NCBI GenBank assembly: GCA_029255685.2
Contig: CM055312.2
Location: 24,832,203 to 24,896,202, forward strand
DNA: 64,000 bases
DNA from: Silene conica
Lineage: Eukaryota; Streptophyta; Magnoliopsida; Caryophyllales; Caryophyllaceae
Reading direction: 5' to 3'
Below are positions 44,889 through 56,385 of the stretch, one piece after another. Position numbers and translations under genes: made by a program. The notes beneath the pieces are model-generated. The model did no database searches, had not been told where the DNA came from, and was given only the letters and a program-made list of their open reading frames with translations. The stretch's first letter is position 1, and each line of letters starts with the position of its first letter.

Positions 44889-47158
44889 TAATAATCATCC
44901 ATCATATCTTTTTTGATAGAGAAATAAACGTCATTTTTATTTCAAAATCAATTTAATTTCTCTCTTTCATTCTTCTAATAAATTTAATTGTTTACAATAA
45001 TATCTACCTACCTAATCTTTTCTTTTAACTCATACTCATTAAGACTCATTACTAATCACTTTCTTTTGTTTTATTAATTACTCTGTAATACTTACGTCAA
45101 CAAATATTTTGTCAACTTTGCAAAATAATAATTACAGTAATTCATTTTTGTTATTAACCTTCAACCCAACAATTGCATGTTTATTATTATTAATCTTTTT
45201 GTTAGATCTAACATCTAAGTGGGTGTAATAGTAAATTTAGTTTCTTGTTGTATGTAGTTAATTCTTTGTTTTTAAATAACCAACGATCAAAACGGCTATT
45301 CATTGCCTATTTATTTAAGAACAACTCAAAATAATATTATTGTCAAACCAAAGTTTAAAGCCTTAAAGGGTAGTGTGTTGGTTAAAAGTATTGGCAAAAA
45401 GAGTGGATTATCAATTATTTCTTCTGTTCCACTCAACTTCTATCATTAACTTAGAAATTATGTAATTGAAAATTATTGATTGGAAAAAATTAAAGGGAAT
45501 AACTAACACAAATTCTAGGTGGGATCAGGAGAAAGTGACCACCTTTTAATAAATAGTTATTAATTTTTACTCTGTCTATTCAAATCCACTATGTACGTTT
45601 GTTTTTTTATGTTTGTCAACGCACGTTTTAAGTGCTTAATATCTTTAGCTACGTATTTGCAAAAAATAATAAAAGTTAGATATTTTTATGTATTCGTGAA
45701 AACGAATCAAACGAGATCTCAAATGAATATATTTTCTCTTATGTATTAAGAGAAAATTAAAATTGAATGTCCCTTGTAAATAATGTACAAAATAAAAACA
45801 TACAAAGTAGATGTGAATGAAGCCAATATTAAATAGTAACCATTTTGTTTTTAACTAAAATATAAACGTTGTTTAAAAAGTGATCATTATTTACACAAAA
45901 GTAGTTTCTATTGCCACATTTTACAAAAAGACACGAAACGGATTGTCATATAGGAGATTTGCTTAGCAATTAATTATGAAATTTTGAAAAATCTAATTTT
46001 GTTTATTGAAGTTATCCGTAAAAATTACACACATTCTCAGTTACAGCAATTAGTTAATTACTGCTTATATGAGTAATAATTTATTTTGTTGTATCTATCT
46101 TATATAATAAGTAATTAATATGTCTATGTAGAGTTGTAGTCGATATTTTGAGGAGACTGGGTGAAAAAATTATTGAAAGTAATAAGAGCATGTGAAGGTG
46201 AAGAAATGAAGTGATGATGATCTGAGTTGTCATGCAAGTGAGGGAAATGGTCCAAAAAAGATATTGAATGCTATAAAAGGTGTGTATAATTAATATCCTA
46301 CCTATTAATTAGTACTCTTGAAAATAAAAGGGTTTTATATAATTGGACGTGTCCAATAAGAAGCTGCATTAATAGGAAGAGACTTTTATTGCTGTGTGAC
46401 CTTGTTAGTTTTACGTCCCCTTCACTTCCAAACCCAAGAATCATTGCTTTGTCTTTAGCTTTCATACGCTATCTTCTTTTTTTGTTCCGTGTTAAAAAGG
46501 TCGATCAAAAGTATGGCGTACTTAGCGCAAGCTTTCAACTTTCAACCCCAATCCTTCTATAGTTCTTATGGATGTTATAAGGAGTGCAAGAATAATAATG
46601 AGTCCATATTTTAAATATAAGTCTTTCTCAAAATGACACTATTCGTTCTAATCTTAAAACGGGTCGAGTATATACCATTTGTGGATATAAGAATGCAAAA
46701 CCAATATATTTGTCTTTTATATACAATTGGTATAGCCTAAGACGAATATATAATGCCGTGTAAAATAAGAATTTTTGATATTTAAAAGCACGCATATAAA
46801 ATGGATTACTTGGGTATGGTATATTAACTAACTAGAGAGAAACAAATTTAGTTGTAATATACTAAGGCCACCCCATATTTACAGGCCAGAGAAAAAAGTT
46901 AATTAGTTTATGAACTAACAAATATATCTATATGGATTAATAGATTCAATATCTATTCTAAAAATAGATTTTTCCGACCGACCTTAAATTATACTTGACG
47001 GTTTGGCGGCCCTTAATTCCGAGAATTTGAAAATGGATTGCAAAAATATATATTGGCCGATATTATACAAATATAACTGTATGGACATTGTACTAAAATT
47101 CCACTTGTAAGAATTGAGACGTTTCGATTTTTACTTGAGATCTGACTAATGTGACTAT
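44889..47158. other. Intergenic, AT-rich, no gene recognised
   Basis: Downstream of the MYB stop are possible poly(A) signals (AATAAA near 44922). The rest is low-complexity AT-rich DNA. One short frame is noted at 46513-46614. No RNA gene or transposon end with a clear duplication was seen. Confidence 0.5.
46513..46614 (+). CDS. 33-residue small open reading frame
   Basis: Reads MAYLAQAFNFQPQSFYSSYG followed by CYKECKNNNESIF and TAA. It lies 240 bp after a TATA-like CTATAAAAGG (46271) and a pyrimidine-rich leader. No known peptide family is recognised and there is no signal peptide. It may be chance. Confidence 0.15.
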   Translation: MAYLAQAFNFQPQSFYSSYGCYKECKNNNESIF

Positions 47159-47520
47159 GGTCTTGTTTGATAAACACCACATTGAAACAAATTAGTAGAT
47201 TCCGGCATAATTAGTAGGTTGACCAAGCGATCTACTATTTTCATGTGTTTGGTAAAAATCATATTCGGATAGCATATTGGTCGGAATCCACTATTCACTA
47301 TTTTTGAATATGCTGCTAATAGCAGCATATTGTATTAGCATATTCAATTTATACATGAAACCGTTCTAATTATCCTATAATATGCTATTTACCAAACACC
47401 TTCTTTTTAATCTGTTAATTTAATCTAATAGTCAAACCTGCTATTAAAATCTACTAACCGTATTATGGCTAACGTTATCTGCTATTATGAATCTGCTTAT
47501 GCCGTTTGCCAAACAAGGCC
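47159..47520. mobile_element. MITE, Tourist/Harbinger-like
   Basis: A 362-bp element with ends GGTCTTGTTTGATAAAC and GTTTGCCAAACAAGGCC (inverse GGCCTTGTTTGGCAAAC), flanked by TAT on both sides (47156-47158 and 47521-47523). A three-base TAT duplication with a GGxCTTGTTTGG end suggests PIF/Harbinger; a hAT origin is less likely. Confidence 0.65.
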
Positions 47521-47599
47521 TATATCTTAGTATGATTGAGGCTACAATATCAATGAATATGACCATCTAATTTAAATGGTTCATGGTTGCATGCTTAGA

Positions 47600-47794
47600 G
47601 TAAGGATCCTCTCCATTTCTCGAAAAGAAATGGAGGTCCATTACTTCTCAACGGATCGGATTAAATTTGGGAACGATCGGATGGTTGTAGATTTATTTGA
47701 AAATAAAAAGGCAAATAAAAGGGATTGGAATATATAATATAGTAATGTTTGTGAGAGGAAATTGAGAGAAAAGAAATGGAGAGGATCAATTTCC
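47600..47794. mobile_element. Short MULE-type MITE
   Basis: A 195-bp element whose ends share GGATCCTCTCCATTTCT in inverse orientation, flanked by an 11-bp duplication GCATGCTTAGA (47589-47599 and 47795-47805). Confidence 0.75.
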
Positions 47795-47845
47795 GCATGC
47801 TTAGATGTACTAAAACACACGAGATGAAAAACTCAATTTAAAATA

Positions 47846-48209
47846 GAGTAAATTAAAAATAACTCTCTTTTAAAATAGGGTTTTTTAAAATTACTCTCTT
47901 ATATAATTTTTTTCTAAAATTACTCCCTTAAAATACACTTTTATCAAAAATTGCTTCAAAATTCCAATTTAGGTTACCTATTCCGTATGTTTTTGAACTT
48001 ATTCTCCATTGTTTTATCTTTCAAAGTATAAATAGGCTATGTTACAAACGAAATCAATTTATAAATTTGTCGAATAAGTCACTTGAATTAGAGTTTTGAA
48101 GTAATTTTTGATAAAAATACATTTTAAGAGAGTAATTTTAGAAAAAAATTATATAAGGGGGTAATTTTAGAAAACTGGATTTTAAAAGGAAGTTATTATT
48201 AATTTACTC
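47846..48209. mobile_element. MULE-type MITE with long inverted repeats
   Basis: A 364-bp element with about 120-bp arms beginning GAGTAAATTAA and a perfect 9-bp duplication TTTAAAATA (47837-47845 and 48210-48218). The arms have diverged modestly, so the element is not recent. Confidence 0.85.
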
Positions 48210-48488
48210 TTTAAAATATCTTATTCAATATATTTTCAGAGTATAAACTTTGAAACAATTATCTATACTTCACCGGAATTAATTCCAATGCAAGATGAAT
48301 AGGATTATACCGAACAAAATTCATCATGATTTCTCGATTGATATTTAAATTACTATTTTGATGGTTTTGATAATAATTATTACCAGATCATTTTACTAGG
48401 AATCTGGCAGTATACATGTACAATTGATGAACATGGGTCACCACTCACCTGTAAGTTATAGTAACTGCTGAAAATAAGAAATGAGGCG

Positions 48489-48716
48489 CTAATTATTTAC
48501 GAGTTCATCAATTGCACATAACATACAGAAAGCCCACAGCTCAAGTAACAGAGTCCTACAAACTAAGGGATGTGTGGATAATAATAAGCCAGGAACGCCA
48601 AGGTGTGCGTATAAAACAAACCATACAGACTTAAGGCCTATACAGGGTTCCTTATCGGGGATCAATGGGGTCGCCATCTTAAAGGGTTTCACCGCCAACT
48701 TCAATTTTCTTGCCAT
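48489..48716 (-). other. Weak reading frame, not called as a gene
   Basis: A 75-codon minus-strand frame beginning MARKLKLAVKPFKMATPLIP. No homology is recognised, there is no exon support, and it lies between MITEs. Confidence 0.1.
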
Positions 48717-48841
48717 ATTAATTTATGGTCCATCGCTGAATTATTTAGCATAATAATTTATATTTTCGTTGAAAAACAAATATATTTACCGTGGCCTCGC
48801 TCCATTCTTTGTGCTAAATGTAAGAACTTGAGTAAATTTAA

Positions 48842-49201
48842 GGATTGGTTGACAGAAATACTCCGAACTATGAGTGAACTGTTCAGAATACTCTAAACTT
48901 TATTTTAAGTACCAATATAACCAACTAATGCCCTCATTTGCTTTGAATAGAATTTGTTGTTTTGTTAACTTATCGTAACATGTTTTAATGGTCTGATTAG
49001 TTGAATAGATTAACAGAGAAGTAAAAAGAGAAAGACGGGTCAAAGAAGAGTTAGAAATTTCTTCACTTATTTAGCAGGTACCATATCATATATTATAATA
49101 AAAGCGAATGAGAGTATTAGTTGTATATTGGTAGTTAAAATAGAGTTTGGGGTATTTTGAACAGAACACCCGTTGTTTAGAGTATTCTTATCAATTAATC
49201 C
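48842..49201. mobile_element. MULE-type MITE, copy 2
   Basis: A 360-bp second copy of the family at 6241-6602, with a 9-bp duplication TAAATTTAA (48833-48841 and 49202-49210). Its middle part is in the opposite orientation to copy 1. Confidence 0.9.
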
Positions 49202-49234
49202 TAAATTTAAAAGTGATATCTAAGTAAAAAGAAA

Positions 49235-49780
49235 GGCATGTTCTATATGCTACCCTTCAATTTTTCGACTTTTTACATGATATCCCTACATTTTTTAAAA
49301 CATACATGGTACACCTAATTGTTGTCATTATCACTAAGTGCCTCCTTAAACTTTATTTTCCGCTAATTAAACTCGGTTATAAGCGTTAGATGATTACTTG
49401 GGCGCATAACCAAACTTGTTATTTATTTTCTCATGACATAAGGATTCTATTAGAATCAATATTCATCTTTGCACGTGATAATTTGGCAAAGGATAAATAA
49501 TTTTTCCGTCATTTTTTTAGCCCATGTATATCTATAAATATTAGGATCGAGATGGATATTAAGGCTAATAGAGTCTTATGTCATTTGATAATAAATAACA
49601 AGCTTGCTTACGCGTTCAAGTCATCACTTAACGCTTAAAAGTGATTTTAATTGACTGGAAATAAAGTTTAGTGATATACTTAGTGATAATGACAACAATT
49701 AGGAGTGTTGTGTATGTTTTAAAAAGTGTAGGGTACCATGTACAAAGTCCAAAAATTGAGGGTATCGTGTAGAATAACCC
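49235..49780. mobile_element. Foldback-like MITE, 546 bp
   Basis: Arms of about 230 bp are inverse copies of each other (TTCTATATGCTACCC against TTCTACACGATACCC, then AATTGTTGTCATTATCACTA shared exactly). The flanks AAAAAGAAA and AACAAAAAA match at 7 of 9 bases, consistent with a decayed 9-bp duplication. No coding. Confidence 0.7.
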
Positions 49781-49849
49781 AACAAAAAACCTAGTCTTGT
49801 TTGATGTAGGTTGAAAAACAAATATGGTTCGCTTTCATAGGTAACTAGT

Positions 49850-51339
49850 TGTTGAACCATATATTCAAATATATATATAGTATATATGTTTATGTTTTGA
49901 TAATGACAAGTCTAGCTATTTATATATTATATACTCGTATGTATAATCGTGTGCTAAGTGTACAGAACATTAATAACAAGATCTAATCAATCAAGTAAAA
50001 AAAATTCAAGCATGTTAGTCAATGAATTGACTAAGTCGAAGATTGATAGAAGATCACAAGCGCGCATAATGAACTAAAGTTATATTCATCAACTATAGCT
50101 TTAGTACAAGATTGATTCAAGTTATAGCTCGTAGCTATAACTCTATATTATGAAGAAATGATCGGAATATATATGTGGTTGAGTTGAAACGTTTGTTTTC
50201 AAATTTATGTCGTGTAGAATTAGTGTCTAATTGGTATTCTATTTCTATAAATAGAATTGTTAATCTTAATAGGATTATATAAAATATCTTTAAGTTAAAT
50301 AAGGAATAAATAATTGTCTTATGAGATAATTATTTATTACTAAAATAAACTAAGGATTTTTTATATGATCTTTATTGTCAAATATATATAATCTAGATAA
50401 AGTTTGTTTCGATTTTTGGAAACGTGTGATATGCCACATTACCATAAATCGTATAGGGTTTATTTAAATAAATATTATGTATTTATTTAATGTCCTAAAC
50501 AAACTAAGATTATATTATGGTAATATATTTTATTATCTTTGACATGGTTTAGGAAGTTGATTTAATAAGGATACTAATTGTTTATTATATAAAGATCTTT
50601 CCTAAATATGAATTAGGAAATTGATTCCTTATATAATACATATAGTATATTATTAAATCTTTCCTAAATATATTAAGATTAGATTTAAGGTAGTATTACT
50701 AAAAGACTAGTATTCTATTTTAAGTAATATTCCTAAATCATCTAGGGTTTGAATTACCTAGATACATATTCTATATAAATAGACTACCATGATACATTAA
50801 ACCACACGAAAAATACAACACATATACACGCAAATTAAGAGAGAGAGCCGTCGATCATCCACTTCAATATTCGAGCTTTTAATTGTCATATCCGATTCAA
50901 GATTCAAGTGCTCAAGCATTGATCTTATTCATTCAAGATTGTGACACCAAGAAAACATTGAAGACTTTATCTTATTAACGTAAGATAGAACGAGTATTTA
51001 GCGGTACTCATTGTAAGACAAATATTTAACGGTATTTGTCGTAGCTAGATATTTAACGGTATCTAGATTGAGTTGTGACTAACATCAAAGTCGCACGAGT
51101 AGGGTTGATAAAATTGTAATCCAGAGTTGGTACTAATTTTATTAATCGAGAATAGTGGACGTAGGTCTCAAAGTGTGAGACTGAACCACTTCAAAAATAT
51201 TGTGTCTCTCTTTATTATTTGCTCTACTCAAAGATCATCATACAACCATACACACATCGAAGAAGATTTAAAAAGAAGGCATACTCAATTCAACCCCCCC
51301 CCCCCCCTTCTTGAGTATATTATATCAATAGACTCTTCA
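49850..51339 (+). mobile_element. Copia-type solo LTR
   Basis: A 1490-bp sequence starting TGTTGAACC and ending GACTCTTCA, flanked by the 5-bp duplication CTAGT (49845-49849 and 51340-51344). A TATA box CTATATAAAT lies at 50771-50780. The late part (GTGGACGTAGGTCTC, then GTGAGACTGAACCAC) is typical of plant Copia LTR 3' ends. No internal region remains, so this is a solo LTR left by LTR-LTR recombination. Confidence 0.8.
51294..51307. repeat. C14 homopolymer
   Basis: Fourteen C in a row near the LTR end. The exact length may be a sequencing approximation. Confidence 0.9.
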
Positions 51340-51368
51340 CTAGTTTAGAACCGTGCAAAGTTGCACGA
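51340..51368 (-). mobile_element. Helitron-like 3' terminus (minus orientation)
   Basis: On the minus strand: a hairpin CGTGCAA, loop CT, TTGCACG (51367-51352), then about 8 bases and CTAG at 51343-51340, the standard Helitron 3' end. The solo LTR (49850-51339) inserted at this end, so the same CTAGT appears at 49845-49849, preceded by the A expected for an A/T target. The 5' end was not found. Confidence 0.45.
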
Positions 51369-51645
51369 GAATGTATAGACGAAGTTTTACAATTCTATAT
51401 TATCATTCTAGTAATAAGAGTATATAACATTTTATGTAAGTGATGTACTTTAGATTATAATTAAAATGTTGCCTCACTACATTAACCATAAACTAATTCA
51501 ATAATGACATGCAAGATTGACCTATAAAAAGAGAAAGCTATATTATATTATTTGCCGCAATGGATTGACCATAACAATTTATATATAGTCCCTACCAATT
51601 ATTTTTTACTTTCATTTTATAAGTTTTGAGTTGTATTTTAGCTAA

Positions 51646-51743
<98 letters not shown>

Positions 51744-52411
51744 GAGGACGGAGGGGTAACACAAATTGATGGATCACTTGAATGCCCACCCATAAGCATT
51801 TTTCACCCACACATGCAAACCTTCTCCTTGTTGACATAATTCCGTGAACACTGAGTTTTCCTAGAACCACTAGTTTTCACCATCGCCATCGTCATTGCCA
51901 TTGTCATTGCCATTGCCTTTGCCGTCAATATTATGTGTTAAAAAACTATTATCGCCAGAACAATCTCTTACAATCTCTTTGAAGAAGTAATAAACCCTAC
52001 TCCTTCGTTTATTTTCCTTTTTAGTTGTGATAAGCCCTAATTATATTAGGTTAATTGTGTGTTAAATAACTCCTATTAGTTTAAGTATATTGTGTGTTAA
52101 ATAACCCCATTATTTGAGACGGTGATCCTGCTATGTCGATTTATTTCCAAATGTTAGTAGTTTAATAATTTCTAATTTAGATATAGGTAGAAAGCGAAAA
52201 AGTAGAGATGACAAAAAGTCAGGTGAAGATGATTCAGGTGATAAACATAATTTGTGAACAGATACCGGGCAAAGGCGACATAGGGTTTCCCTAGACGCTA
52301 TACAAACACGAATACCTAGTGAACTATAACGGGATCCATTAACAGGGCTGTCAGATGGTGAATATGCTGCATATTTTGCGAGTTGAATTGGTAGTTGTGT
52401 AAGAGATTTTA
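51369..52411. other. Interior of a possible Helitron; microsatellite; no gene
   Basis: Contains an (AT)n run of about 45 units (51649-51738), a GCCATT-rich short repeat (51885-51925) and a degenerate coding-like piece at 52190-52400 that contains LSDGEYAAYFAS. That piece resumes after the MULE (56233 and on, MPLGLLRINRLSEDLSVKLK). I cannot name it. Confidence 0.4.
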
Positions 52412-53529
52412 CAGTCCGTTTTTCTTAAGACGGACATACCCGTCGCAAACTTGCGACGGGCCAAATACATACCATTTGCGCCAAATACGGTCAAATTTGT
52501 AGAATATGGAGCATGCAAGTGGGTGTGTTGTCATTAAGTGAGGTGACATGTTGGGGTTAAAAAATTAATAAATATTTCTCTCTGTCAAATCTCTCCCAAT
52601 CACTCTTTCCATTTTCTTCAGTCTTCATTATCTCTACATTTTTTGCCATGTTATTCCCCCTTCATTCAAAAAACACATACCACATTTATCTCCTTTTATC
52701 ATCAAAATGCAAAATTCATAACATATTCATCTTCTCTAACCATAAAAAAAATAGTGACCCGAAAAACAATGACAAAGAAAACAAATGTTGATGAATAAAT
52801 TTTATTTTTAATTTTGAATAAATTTCATGTTCTTATAAATGTTGATGAAGGTATGACTATTTTTTTGTAAAAAAATCCGAAATTTCAGCAAGAAATCCAA
52901 CTCTTTCTGGATTTATATTCATATATTTTATGGGTTTTTATTCTGGGGTTAAAAAAAGTGTGTTTATTGAGTAACAATTTCAAATATTTGGTGTTTTATG
53001 TGCTTATATGTTCTAGATTTTTGTTTTTTGGTTTGAAGTATGATTTTTTTTTTTAGAGGATAACATGTATGAGATTCATATTTTTGTGGATTTTTTGGGT
53101 TCTCTGGGTTTTTTGGGTTTTTGTGGGTTTTATTGTTTTCCTAGGTGTTAGAAGTTTATAACTTCAATATGTTACCCATATAGATGGGTTCATTGCCAAA
53201 AATAGTAGTTTAATGATGGGTTCGTTTTATTTGGACATCTTTAATTTGGTTATGTTTTGGACTTATATTTTACGGGTTGTAATATTTAGATTTCCCATTT
53301 TCGGACATGGATTCAGATGTTGCAACATCGTTATTGTTGTAAGTTTGCATATATTTTACATGCGGTTGTGATGACTTGCATTTGCTGACAAGTTGGTTTT
53401 TCTTGCATCTGCTGTGAAGTTGGTAGAAGTGTAGCCCTTTTAACCGATACTGTTTACATAATTGAAATGGTGACATGTTTTACGTTCATTTAACTTATAT
53501 TTTACGTATAAAAATTAATGAAATGTTAA

Positions 53530-54532
53530 CAATGTTAATATTTTTCACGATATTGGTAACATATTGTTCAACAATGTTCACACTTTGACCTTCATTGGTT
53601 TGTTGATTTGTAGCATCACAAACTTGTAAAATATGTAAACATTTTCCAAATGTCGTATTAATTTAAATGTAATGAAAATTTGGCATAATGTATACATTTA
53701 CTGTAGGGTAACATAAGTATTATATATGGCCACATGTAGTGTTATTTCTTTGTAACATATTCGTAATCAGCTTTAAAAAAATGTCCACAGTTTCACCTTT
53801 ATTATTTTGTTTATTTAGGAAATCACAAACTTGTAAAATATGTAAACATTTTTTGAATGTCGTATTAATATAAAATGTAATGAATGTTTTGCATAATGTA
53901 TACATTTGCTATAGGACAACATAAGTGTTACAAATGGATACATGTAGTGTTGTTTCTTTGTAACATATTCGTAACCAGTTTTAAAAAAATGTCCACAGTT
54001 TGAACTCTATTGTTTTGTTGAATTTTGACATTACAAACTTGTAAAATCTGTTAACATTTTCTGAATGTCTTATTAATGTAAATGTAATGAAAATTTGGCA
54101 TAATGTATACATTTAATTTAGCGTAACATAAGTTTTATACATGGGTATATGTGGTGTTATTTCTTTGTAACATATTCGTAACCAGCTTTAAAATATGTCC
54201 ACAGTTTGACCTTTATTGTTTTGTGGATTTATCACATCACAAAATTGTAAAATATGTAAACATTTTCTGAATGTCTGATTAATATAAAATGTAATGAATG
54301 TTTAGCATAATGTATACATTTGATATAGGATAACATTAGTGTTAAAAATGGGTACATTTAGTGTAATTTATTTGTAACTAACTTTAAAAAATGTCCACAG
54401 TTTAACTTTTATTGTTTTGTTGAACTGTGACATTACAAACTTGTAAAATATGTTAACATTTTCTGAATGTCGTATTAATATAAAATGTATTGAATGTTTG
54501 GCATAATGTACATTTGTTGTAGGATAACATAA

Positions 54533-54536
<4 letters not shown>
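53530..54536. repeat. 207-bp tandem repeat array, about five units
   Basis: The marker GCATAATGTA recurs at about 53683, 53891, 54098, 54305 and 54501, giving a period of 207-208 bp with a shorter last unit. Each unit also has GTCCACAGTTT and ACAAACTTGTAAAAT. AT-rich, inside the MULE-like element. Confidence 0.85.

Positions 54537-54627
<91 letters not shown>
54537..54627. repeat. (TA)n microsatellite
   Basis: About 45 pure TA units at the end of the 207-bp array. Confidence 0.95.
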
Positions 54628-54629
<2 letters not shown>

Positions 54630-56348
54630 GTACATGTTAACACCTCCCACTAACCGCCCTCATTTAAATGTGTCCTTCGCCCAGCTTTACATTGACATCG
54701 TGTGACAACAGCATTCCTCAAATGGTTACCGATATGAGCTAACCCATTTTCATCTCCGCCTACTACCGTTACCATGGTGCCCCGACACATGAACATAGGA
54801 AGTACCTTTTGACCTCAGGGGTGCCCGACTAGTTAGCTCTCCGAGAAATACATTTTCTAATGCTGAAACCAACAGCCTGTGAGTGTTTCTTATACATCTC
54901 AAAAATATATTTCCATTTTTTTTACTTTCGCTCTCCAAAAGTAACTCCGAATAATCTGTACCTGTATAATTGACAACATCACATTAAGGCAAAAAGTGGG
55001 ACATAATTGAGATTACTGTAAACAAGGGGATTTGCATAACCAGTCATACGCTTATAAGTAGGTCACATTAGGACAACAAATGGACACATTAAAAAGATTG
55101 GATATATGAGCATTCAAACATGAGTGACATTTTGAATAAAAGTGTAGACATTAAATAAATATAGAACAACCTGCACGCTTAAAAAATATGTTGCACTATA
55201 GAGCACATGATGACATTCGTATTATAAGTACAAACATTAATTTGATAACAAAAACAAATTAAATAATAATCTGTATTTGCATAATTGATAGTGTCACAAT
55301 AAGGCAAAAAGTAAAGACATAATTGAGACTATCATTAACAAAGAGATTTGCATAACTAGCCATATGCTTCTAAATAGATCACATTAAGTCAACAAATGGA
55401 CACATTAAAAAGATTGGATACATGAGCATTCAAACATGGATGACATTTTGAACTAAAGTCTAGACATTAAAAAAATATAGAATAACGTGCACGCTTAAAT
55501 AATATGATATAAAACAAAATATATACTACAAAGAAAACATATACTACCAAAAATATCCATGTTCAACGTATGCTAGAATTTAAAGTAAACATAAGATAAC
55601 CATTAAAACTTGCAAATTATACCATAAAGTAATGATAATATACTTAAAATACATACCTGCACATATCGTAGTTTCCGTCAAAGATTAATTGATGATTTAT
55701 CCCAACATCGTCATATTCCATCTATTGTTTGATCCATTATGGCACCTTGAAGTATCAATTCCGTTAACGATTCATTTACAACCAGCATTTTCAGAATAAT
55801 GGAAAAATGTTGCTTTTTGCGTTTTTAGATGATGATTATTGATATTTATAGAGAAAATGAATGTTGAAGAAGGTATTTTTAGAGAAATGAAATAATGAAT
55901 ATTGAAGAATTAAGGTTGAAGAATGAATGTTGAAGATCAGCATGAATATTTTAAAAGCAAAGACACCAAATATAAAAATTTATTGCTTTGAAATTTAAGT
56001 CTAATCATTTGCATTAAACAATGAAAGAATTTAATATTACATAAAAAAATTTACAATAGAAAATTGGCAAGAAGTACACGGTGCATTTAATGCACAATGC
56101 CCATCAACTCAAGTTGTCAGCCCCACTTATGACTCACCCGGGTACCACATGAAAAAAATACGGTATGTATTCGGCCCGTCGCAAGCTTGCGACGGATAGT
56201 GCCGTTGCAAATATGAATTTGTGGAGATTTTATGCCTCTCGGTTTGCTGCGTATCAATCGTTTGAGTGAAGACCTGAGTGTCAAGCTGAAGGAGAAATAA
56301 AGGTATGTATGTTCGATAATAAATGCTTTACCTGAAATAACCTTAGTA

Positions 56349-56385
56349 CTAGTGTGTACCCCGTGCATAAATGCACGGGTATAAT
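56349..56385 (-). mobile_element. Second Helitron-like 3' terminus (minus orientation)
   Basis: On the minus strand: CCCGTGCAT, loop TT, ATGCACGGG (56379-56360), then GTACACA and CTAG at 56352-56349, followed by T. The layout is identical to the terminus at 51340 (a hairpin with a two-base loop, 7-8 bases, CTAG, T). Its body would extend rightward; the 5' TC end was not identified. Confidence 0.45.

Larger units (their letters stand above)
52412..56223. mobile_element. MULE-like element, 3.8 kb
   Basis: A perfect 9-bp duplication GAGATTTTA (52403-52411 and 56224-56232) flanks terminal inverted repeats with CCGTCGCAA, CTTGCGACGG and AATACATACC in inverse order at the two ends (52446-52485 and 56160-56200). 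The 9-bp duplication and long inverted ends point to a Mutator-like element. No MULE transposase motif is visible and no long frame exists, so it is non-autonomous. Inside are a 207-bp tandem array and a TA microsatellite on the left, and on the right a diverged direct repeat pair (about 54955-55170 and 55265-55490). Confidence 0.75.

Noticed and set aside
51592-51870. Reading frames with long Tyr-Ile runs here and at 54453-54650
   Set aside because: They arise from (AT)n microsatellites; no gene signals surround them.
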